From Gari tellinella (Eukaryota > Mollusca > Bivalvia > Cardiida > Psammobiidae): 64,000 bases of DNA. The number at the start of each line of letters is the position of its first letter. The first letter of the stretch is position 1. The notes beneath the pieces were generated by a model. The model was given only the letters and a program-made list of their open reading frames with translations. It had not been told where the DNA came from and did not search any database. Positions 58,403-64,000 of this stretch are shown piece by piece. A program made the translations under genes and the position numbers. Location of the stretch: contig OV277869.1 in the NCBI GenBank assembly GCA_922989275.2, forward strand, positions 24,376,189-24,440,188, in the 5' to 3' direction.

Positions 58403-58788
58403 TAGGGGTGTAACAATACGGCAATATATTGTTATATTGCAATACGCCTCTTGGCAATACGTATTGCAATACGGTTTTTCCGTATTGCAATATTCTATAC
58501 ATGTACATGTTTAACATTTGAGTACATTCAAGAGGGTTGTCCTGTTATTTTGAATGTTATTCTGTGACAATTATAACATTCAAAGCAAATATCTATGTTA
58601 ATTTGGACTCTCCCTTGTATTTAAAGCACTCCTTTTATTCTTTCAAAGCTATAAACAAGTTTTCAATCTAAATTCTATCCAATTTTTGTATATAAAAGTT
58701 GCCACAATATATTGCAATATATTGCAATACAGTTCCTCTGTATTGCAATATATTGCAATACGGTTTCCCCTGTATTGTTACACCCCTA
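58403..58788. mobile_element. hAT-type MITE with exact 8-bp TSD
   Basis: Terminal inverted repeats TAGGGGTGTAACAATAC / GTATTGTTACACCCCTA, typical of hAT ends. TTCATTAC at 58395-58402 and again at 58789-58796 is an exact 8-bp target duplication. The inside is rich in ATATTGCAATA units. No transposase. Confidence 0.88.
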
Positions 58789-59005
58789 TTCATTACTGTA
58801 TAAAGTGGAATTTTTTTATTCTGTGGAGGAATACATTGAATGCATAAAAAGGTGTATTTTCGAGGTAATCGGTTAAATCTATCTTTGAAACAAAAGTGCC
58901 TACCACATTTTAGGCAGACAATATAATGGTGATTAAAATAGATTTGTCTTGGAAAGGGTTCACTGCATTTATTAACATTCTTAAGGATGACGTCACATTA
59001 CGCTG

Positions 59006-59499
59006 CTACAAGGAGCACACCACACACGTCAGCTCTCTTCCATTCACATAGGGTGGACAAGGCAGACTCTTCCCACATACCCCTTCTACAAGATAGAGGC
59101 GGCACTCATCGTGGTTTGCTTCACTGCCATGTACCATATCAACATTGCGGTGAAGACAGATGTACTCTGAAGCCTGCTTGTTGGTGCTATAACCGCTGAC
59201 CAGATAACCGCTGTACTCTTTCGTCCAACCGGGAACACATTCGTTTCGTCCAGGTATCATGATAGATGTACCTCTGGTGAGGTGGCATACGGCACACGGG
59301 GCATTTTTATTCAGAACATTTTGACCAAAGAACTTGCTGGCCCCAGTAGAGCGATGATCCCAAAATTGATATTCAACTCCATAAATTTTCCCACCGCTTG
59401 CTACTTTTTCTTCGTAATGATCCCACAGAGGTTTTGACGTTAAGCAGAGATAGTTTGACCCAGAGCCTGTTTCTGAATGATGTGGGCCACCCATAAAAC
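59006..59499 (-). CDS. Gene D exon 3: short-chain collagen C4-like C-terminal domain
   Basis: A fourth 494-nt terminal exon, preceded by the acceptor TTGTTGGTTTAG at 59500-59501 and closing in the same CVVCSL. It is the most diverged copy: GFMGGPHHSETGSGSNYLCL, DHYEEKVASGGKIYGVEYQF, SKFFGQNVLNKNAPCAVCHL, RNECVPGWTKEYSGYLVSGY and EANHDECRLYLVEGVCG. An additional Cys (DEC) is present relative to A-C. The upstream exons 2 and 1 should lie above 59.5 kb but none is recognisable up to 62 kb, where the virus-like element begins, so they are beyond the window, displaced by the insertion, or lost. The exon frame is intact. Confidence 0.8.
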
Positions 59500-59693
59500 C
59501 TAAACCAACAAGAATAACGAATAATATTGAAACGTTCAATTGAGTAACATGTAAGCCAATGTTAAATGTTGACCTACAGAATAAATCATAACCTAACGTA
59601 CTACTATACAGTTTTTATTATGCATATTGGTGAAAGCCAGAGACAAAAAGACGGAGCAATGACATATAGTGACATAGATCAGTATTAGAGTTA

Positions 59694-60783
59694 CAGTGAT
59701 GCTCACTTATAACGAAATTCAGGGGACCTTGCAAATTATTTCGTCTTATCTAAATTTCGTCTTATCCAAACAACGAAATTTCTTTGCGAATAGTTTGCAT
59801 ATAAGGAATTTTACTTATCATACTTTTAGTACATAATTGATTAGAAAGAAAGAAAAATAGAAAGGCATAGAAGTTAAATCTGAAATATATTTTTTTAATT
59901 TTACAAAACAAGATGAATGATAACAATATAAGATTGGCTATGACATAAGAAATGGCATTTTTCTTCTTGAAAATTTAACCTGTTACCTTTTTGTATAAAT
60001 AGAAAACTCAACCTATTATGAATATTTAATAAGTAAACTTTATTAACATACACGTGTTTTAATATATATCTACTATGTTGATTTAGCATCAGTGGCTGTT
60101 ATCTTGTTCGCAGAATACGGTTGTCAACCAGCAAGAATTCCGATCAGACACCCAGTTATTAAGCATATGATCTGGATCCAAACAAATAATGTACCTAGTA
60201 AACAAATTAGTTACAGTTGTTTGAATATCCTATCAATAGCATATATACAAAACATGTTGGTTGGGTAATGTTTTGTTATCAGAGGTGATGAACAGCTAAG
60301 CAATTAACCCTTAGCCTGCCACTCACGACTATAGCTCCATATGCAAACAGCTTGGATCTGGATGAGACGCCGAGTTACTCGGCGTCTCATCCGGATCCAA
60401 GCTGTTTGACACTCAGACAACATTTTCAGCAATTTTGAGCAAATTTGAAGCACTTTGAAACTTGAAGCAGACGAGAAATATAGCAGACGACAATTTATTT
60501 GGCGGGCTAAGGGTTTAGTACTGTCACCTTTGTAAGCCACTTGTCAAACTGTGATAATGACCAGCATGTTGTATTAAAATAACTATTTTACAGGTAAAAT
60601 CCAGTTTAGGGACCTAAAAATCATGTTGTCTTAATCAGTTTTTCGTTATATCCAGTGATTCCAGTTCATCTTAAGCAAGCAGGAGTCCATTGCAATAAAG
60701 AAAGAAGCAGTCGGGTAATTATTTTTATTTTGTATTAAGAAGTTTTTCATCTTATCTAAGTTCGTTATAAGTGAGCATCACTG
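59694..60783. mobile_element. 1.09-kb TA-flanked element with Tigger/pogo-like ends
   Basis: CAGTGATGCTCACTTATAAC at the left and its exact complement GTTATAAGTGAGCATCACTG at the right, flanked by TA on both sides. The terminal CAGTG and TA duplication fit pogo/Tigger (Tc1-mariner superfamily). There is no transposase ORF, so it is non-autonomous. A GACGCC foldback (60340-60416) and a second relic (60120-60190) are nested within. It lies upstream of gene D exon 3. Confidence 0.85.
60338..60417. repeat. Foldback repeat nested in the Tigger-like element
   Basis: CAAACAGCTTGGATCTGGAT with GAGACGCCGAGTTACTCGGC and GATCCAAGCTGTTTGACAC form an almost perfect hairpin. Confidence 0.75.
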
Positions 60784-60904
60784 TACTTGCTCCTATGTGA
60801 CATTCCAAAGAATGTTGCATAGCTCAGACAGCAATGTCATAGCGTGACAGTGAAATATTTGAATAGATTAAAAAAAGTATGCCAAATATTACATTCATGT
60901 TACA

Positions 60905-60990
60905 TGTTAACGAACAGTGTACCTGTACATAATGAGTACACTTGTCCTAAAGCAGCCCTCTGATCAGGATCTGCACTGTTCGTCATTTTT
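60905..60990. repeat. Palindromic CGAACAGTGTAC repeat
   Basis: AACGAACAGTGTACCTGTAC and GATCTGCACTGTTCGTCATT are the two ends. It has the same plan as 9040-9135. Confidence 0.55.
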
Positions 60991-61318
60991 GCAAGGAGTC
61001 GATAAAACAACCTTAAATGGTAAACATGAACTAGACTAAATCGGAAACTGAAAAATTAACCATGCAAGCATCAAGAGGTGAATTAGGTAAACCTGGCCAG
61101 ACGGCATCTTACCAAACATTTAATCTGGCCCCAAACTGTTTGCATTGACTATAATTTGTATTAAAACGAATACATTCATCGGGAAAGAGCAGTGTTGTAG
61201 CGCCTTTTTACGCTTTTACAGGGCTGCCATTTCTGCGGATGTTTCCTAAGTAGTCGGATTTTTATTCTAGCAGATCGAAGCTTAAATCAGGCTGAAAGTA
61301 AAGCAGAATGCGCCTTAA

Positions 61319-61562
61319 CCCTTTAACCCATAGCCTGTTTCTAGTAGTTAAGATATGTGACCTATTAAAGCAGGCTGAAAGCAAAGCAGAATGTGCCCTA
61401 GGGCACATTCTGCTTTACTTTCAGCCTACTTTAAGTTACTATCTGCTAGTATATAGAAAATATTTCTTATAGTACATATTCATGACAGTATAAAATGGAA
61501 CTATTTTCTTCAGCGGATGAATAAAATGAATGTGCTAAAAGTCGCTTCTATAAGGGAAAGGG
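61319..61562. mobile_element. TTAA-type MITE nested in another copy
   Basis: TTAA at 61315-61318 and 61563-61566. Starts CCCTTTAACCCATAGCC, ends AAGGGAAAGGG, centre GTGCCCTAGGGCAC. The host copy is visible as GCTTAAATCAGGCTGAAAGT before and GCAGTCACGTGTCTTCAAAA after, so insertion was again at the palindromic centre. Confidence 0.75.
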
Positions 61563-61741
61563 TTAAGCAGTCACGTGTCTTCAAAACAAGAAAAAAGACT
61601 ATGGGGGTAATGGTACGGTTAGTAAAATTTCGTCTGAAAAAAAAAGAAAATTGAAGGATTTTCATTATCAACTTATGGCAGCCCTGCATTTACTATCTGT
61701 CCTTGACTCAGATGCAACGTCATGTTTCTACAGTGTTCTGT

Positions 61742-61996
61742 CCCATATATATGTAAAGTAGGGATCCTGGACCACCCATAAAAAAAAATATTTTTTTACT
61801 CTCTCCCACCAGACCACCACCCCCCTAAAAAAAATTTACAAACTCGACCACCCCTAAAAAAAAAAAAAAATTGGATCCCTACTTTACATATATATAATTG
61901 CGAGTACTGCTCTCGACCGCCTCCTAAAAAAAATTACAAACTCTCGAACACCTCTAAAAAAATTACAAACTCGGCCACCCCCAAAAAAACCAGGAA
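61742..61996. repeat. A-run tandem units enclosed by inverted GTAAAGTAGGGATCC
   Basis: CATATATATGTAAAGTAGGG (61745-61764) and its complement CCCTACTTTACATATATATA (61877-61896) enclose CCACCCCTAAAAAAAA-type units. Such units continue to about 61990 with ATTACAAACTC spacers, five or six in total. Confidence 0.65.
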
Positions 61997-61999
61997 GGG

Positions 62000-62169
62000 T
62001 TAACCCTCTACTCCAGTAGCCTATTTTTGCTTTAGCATTACTTAAGCATTACTTTAGCATTGCTTTAACATTGCTTAATCATTACTTAAGCATTGCTTTA
62101 ACATTGCTATTTTTTCTAACATTACTTAAGCATTGCTAAATTTCCTAACATCAAAAAATCCCTTTAAAA
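62000..62169 (+). repeat. TTAA-type terminus and GCATTACTTAA tandem array
   Basis: GGGTTAACCCTCTACTCCAGT and AGCCTATTTTTG resemble the left end of the TTAA MITEs. Then about ten degenerate 11-12 bp units (AGCATTACTTA, ACATTGCTTTA) fill 62036-62145. It forms the left border of the coding element at 62170 onward and may be its promoter or terminal array. Confidence 0.5.
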
Positions 62170-62706
62170 ATGAAACAACCAAGTGCCCCAAATTTATATC
62201 CAGATTTAGCGCAGCCTATAAGCTCTCGAGTTGAAGATGGACAAAATTATAGATTACAAAAAATATCAGAGATAGAGAAAACATTAATTAATGAAAGGGA
62301 TATTAGAAAATCATTAAATAAAAAATATAAACGAGGAATAAATATTACTGACGGAATTGATACCATACTAATATCGGCAAGTGTTATTTTAGCAAGTATT
62401 GGAATAGCTGTTCCCATTACTTTCCCAGTAGCTATTGTTTGTGGAGGGTTAGGTATATCTGTTAAATTAATCAGACGTAAATTAATGACAAAAACACAAA
62501 AACATTCTAATGTTCAAACAATTGCAGAAAGTAAATTAAATAGTATTCATGATATTGTTTCTAAGGCTTTACAAGATGGAAATATTAGCGAGGAAGAATT
62601 TAAAACTATTTTAAATGAAATGGAGAAATATTATGAACTAAAAAAAGAGATCAAAACAACAGCAATGAAAAATGTTGAAATAACAGATGAAGAAAAAAAA
62701 AATTAA
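62170..62706 (+). CDS. Mobile or virus-like element ORF 1, hydrophobic hairpin protein
   Basis: 178 codons, AT-rich, intronless. A proline-rich N-terminus with a YPDL motif (NLYPDLAQP) is followed by a charged helix (residues about 25-60), a long hydrophobic stretch (about 65-105: ILISASVILASIGIAVPITF then FPVAIVCGGLGISVKLI) that could form a membrane hairpin, and helices rich in Lys/Glu, including SKLNSIHDIVSKALQDGNIS. I associate this layout with a poorly characterised protein group encoded by multicopy elements in cnidarians and molluscs; that is from memory and unverified. YPDL resembles the YPxL late-domain motif, but no function is assigned. The frame ends within a 10-A run; a shift there would add about 20 helical residues, so the C-terminus may be truncated by an indel. 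Confidence 0.7.
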   Translation: MKQPSAPNLYPDLAQPISSRVEDGQNYRLQKISEIEKTLINERDIRKSLNKKYKRGINITDGIDTILISASVILASIGIAVPITFPVAIVCGGLGISVKLIRRKLMTKTQKHSNVQTIAESKLNSIHDIVSKALQDGNISEEEFKTILNEMEKYYELKKEIKTTAMKNVEITDEEKKN

Positions 62707-62816
62707 TCGAAAAGGGGAGAATGGAAGCAATGAGTGCTATAGAAAAAAGTTTAAAAACTGTATAATTTATAATATTTATAAGCAAGAAAATCCACCCGCA
62801 TATTCTTTACATTAAA

Positions 62817-64000
62817 ATGGCTGAAGAATTTGATTTTGATGATCCCGTTTATGACAAAGATGATTATAATGAAGAAGAAGAAACAGAAACATCTTTTATG
62901 GATGAACAGCAATTTCAAACAACTTTGAATACTCAATATAAAGCATTAGATAATCTTACAGGCGCCGATAAGGAAAGACAAACGAGAGCAACCACACAAT
63001 TTTATATATCACAATTTTTTGAAAGAAATCAAGAACAATTTAGAGAAGGTAATTATTATTTTAGATCTGATAAATATGGTAGACCTGTGCTTGGTGTAGA
63101 GATTGATGACAAAGAGTATTCATTATCATTTTATAGGTCACAAAAACCTAATGCTACAATGAAATACTATTCATTTGATACACTTCAAGTAAAATATGGC
63201 GTTGATTTTATTAGACATGGTTTAGGAGTATATGATTATGCCCCCCACGCTACTCGAAAAAGAGCAGGTATAGCAGAATTACAGCAATTAATTAAACCAA
63301 GAAATAAAATTGATAATGCAGCAGAAAACATACCATTACAGGATATATCTTCCCAACAAGAAGCACAAGAATTATTAAATTCAACTATCGATTCAGAAAC
63401 AGCAGTGAAAGAAATAGTAACAGTATTTAATAATGAAACAGGAACACAAACAGATATAGAAAAACGAGAAATGGATGGTATCCTCAAAGCAATGACATCA
63501 GTTAAAGAAGAGCTTGCAAATGGATTAGGAAAACTTAATGAAACCAATAAAGACTTAGCAAAAGAAAAGGGAAAATTAGAACAGGCTAAAGCAGACAATG
63601 AGGAATTTCAAATAGAGAGAATAAAAAGTAGAATAAGAGATTTGGAATCTGAGAGAAGTGCAAGACTGGAAGCAATTAATATTAATAAAGATAAATTACG
63701 TAGTCAAGTGAATAGAATAAAAGATACCATACATAAAATATTGAATGAAGACACAACATTAGCTGAAAGAATAAAAACATTATTCAGAGAACAAGGAATT
63801 ACAATTGCTAGTATTTTAACTGCTTTTGGAATGATTATTGGTGTAATTGTTGAAGCTATTATCCCAGGAGGAGGCGGCGGCGGCGGATCTGTAAATCCTC
63901 CATCAAAAGGTGGCATAGGAGATTGGATAAAGAAACAATTAGATAATATTGGTAAATTACTTATTAAATTAGCTGGAAAAGCAGCATCAGCATTACCAGG
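62817..64000 (+). CDS. Mobile or virus-like element ORF 2, coiled-coil membrane protein (runs off the window)
   Basis: Open from the ATG at 62817 to the window end, 394 codons, no stop reached. Order: acidic N-terminus (residues 1-28, FDFDDPVYDKDDYNEEEE), a folded part (about 60-150, with REGNYYFRSDKYGRPVLGVE and GVDFIRHGLGVYDYAPH), a long heptad-type coiled coil (about 190-315), a conserved-looking LFREQGITIASILTAFGM, a hydrophobic segment (about 329-350), a seven-Gly linker, and an amphipathic tail (GDWIKKQLDNIGKLLIKLAG). The LFREQGITIASILTA-GM block followed by a Gly-rich linker is one I recall from repeated proteins in cnidarian and mollusc genomes, always uncharacterised. A coiled coil next to a transmembrane segment may suggest a structural or membrane-remodelling protein. 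It lies 110 bp after ORF 1 on the same strand. Confidence 0.7.
   Translation, partial: MAEEFDFDDPVYDKDDYNEEEETETSFMDEQQFQTTLNTQYKALDNLTGADKERQTRATTQFYISQFFERNQEQFREGNYYFRSDKYGRPVLGVEIDDKEYSLSFYRSQKPNATMKYYSFDTLQVKYGVDFIRHGLGVYDYAPHATRKRAGIAELQQLIKPRNKIDNAAENIPLQDISSQQEAQELLNSTIDSETAVKEIVTVFNNETGTQTDIEKREMDGILKAMTSVKEELANGLGKLNETNKDLAKEKGKLEQAKADNEEFQIERIKSRIRDLESERSARLEAININKDKLRSQVNRIKDTIHKILNEDTTLAERIKTLFREQGITIASILTAFGMIIGVIVEAIIPGGGGGGGSVNPPSKGGIGDWIKKQLDNIGKLLIKLAGKAASALP

Larger units (their letters stand above)
57990..58873. mobile_element. Outer TTAA-type MITE carrying two insertions
   Basis: Left half TTAACCCATTAACTCATAGACT to GAATGCGCCTT (57989-58073), middle 58318-58402, right half 58797-58873 (TGTATAAAGTGGAA, GTGGAGGAATA, ending near GGTTAA). 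Removing the inserted elements restores one family member. Confidence 0.65.

Noticed and set aside
62751..62936. Minus-strand ORF
   Set aside because: Antisense to the acidic start of ORF 2; the Phe/Ile-rich peptide reflects GAA/GAT codons read backwards. The same applies to 63236-63598 and 63704-63916.

Overview
Eukaryotic, intron-bearing, AT-rich, repeat-crowded genomic DNA. The repeat families (elements opening with AGCTCACCTGAG, short foldback units with TTTGGATC and GACGCC cores, TTAA-flanked palindromic elements) and the one recognisable gene family (short-chain collagen C4-like secreted proteins) point to a mollusc, most likely a bivalve. The species cannot be named from sequence alone. 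Most of the window is transposon-derived; few bases code for host protein.

Host genes. A plus-strand gene ends in the first 400 bases (terminal exon 239-406). The main content is a minus-strand cluster of paralogues. Each has three coding exons: exon 1 (214 nt: signal peptide plus coiled coil), exon 2 (72 nt: a TIWGKK-Cys-Pro / LVYSG segment) and exon 3 (494 nt: Cys-rich C-terminal domain ending CVVCSL). Exon lengths are the same in every copy and the phases fit. Gene A has exon 3 at 15123-15616, exon 2 at 17995-18066 and exon 1 at 34606-34819. Gene C has exon 3 at 51335-51828, exon 2 at 53784-53855 and exon 1 at 55959-56172. Cassette B (exon 3 at 39600-40093, exon 2 at 46759-46830) has no exon 1 of its own and lies downstream of gene C. 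Gene D shows only exon 3 (59006-59499).

Duplications. About 36.71-47.90 kb and 48.35-54.91 kb are direct tandem copies of one segment carrying exons 2 and 3. They differ by mobile-element insertions, so each works as an empty-site control for the other. A second large structure is an inverted duplication inside gene A intron 1 (arms about 19.23-21.44 and 24.09-29.56 kb). A 5'-truncated reverse-transcriptase retroelement lies in its spacer.

Right end. From about 62.0 kb the sequence changes: AT-rich, intronless, with two closely spaced plus-strand ORFs (62170-62706 and 62817 to beyond the window). The second encodes a long coiled coil, a hydrophobic segment and a Gly-rich linker. This looks like the left edge of a large virus-like or mobile element and is the least explained part of the window. 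Its class cannot be decided from what is visible.

Mobile DNA throughout includes about 240-bp TTAA-targeted (piggyBac-type) MITEs often nested in one another's palindromic centres, hAT-type MITEs with 6-8 bp target duplications, a 1.09-kb TA-flanked Tigger/pogo-like element, tRNA-derived SINEs, foldback elements and several tandem arrays.
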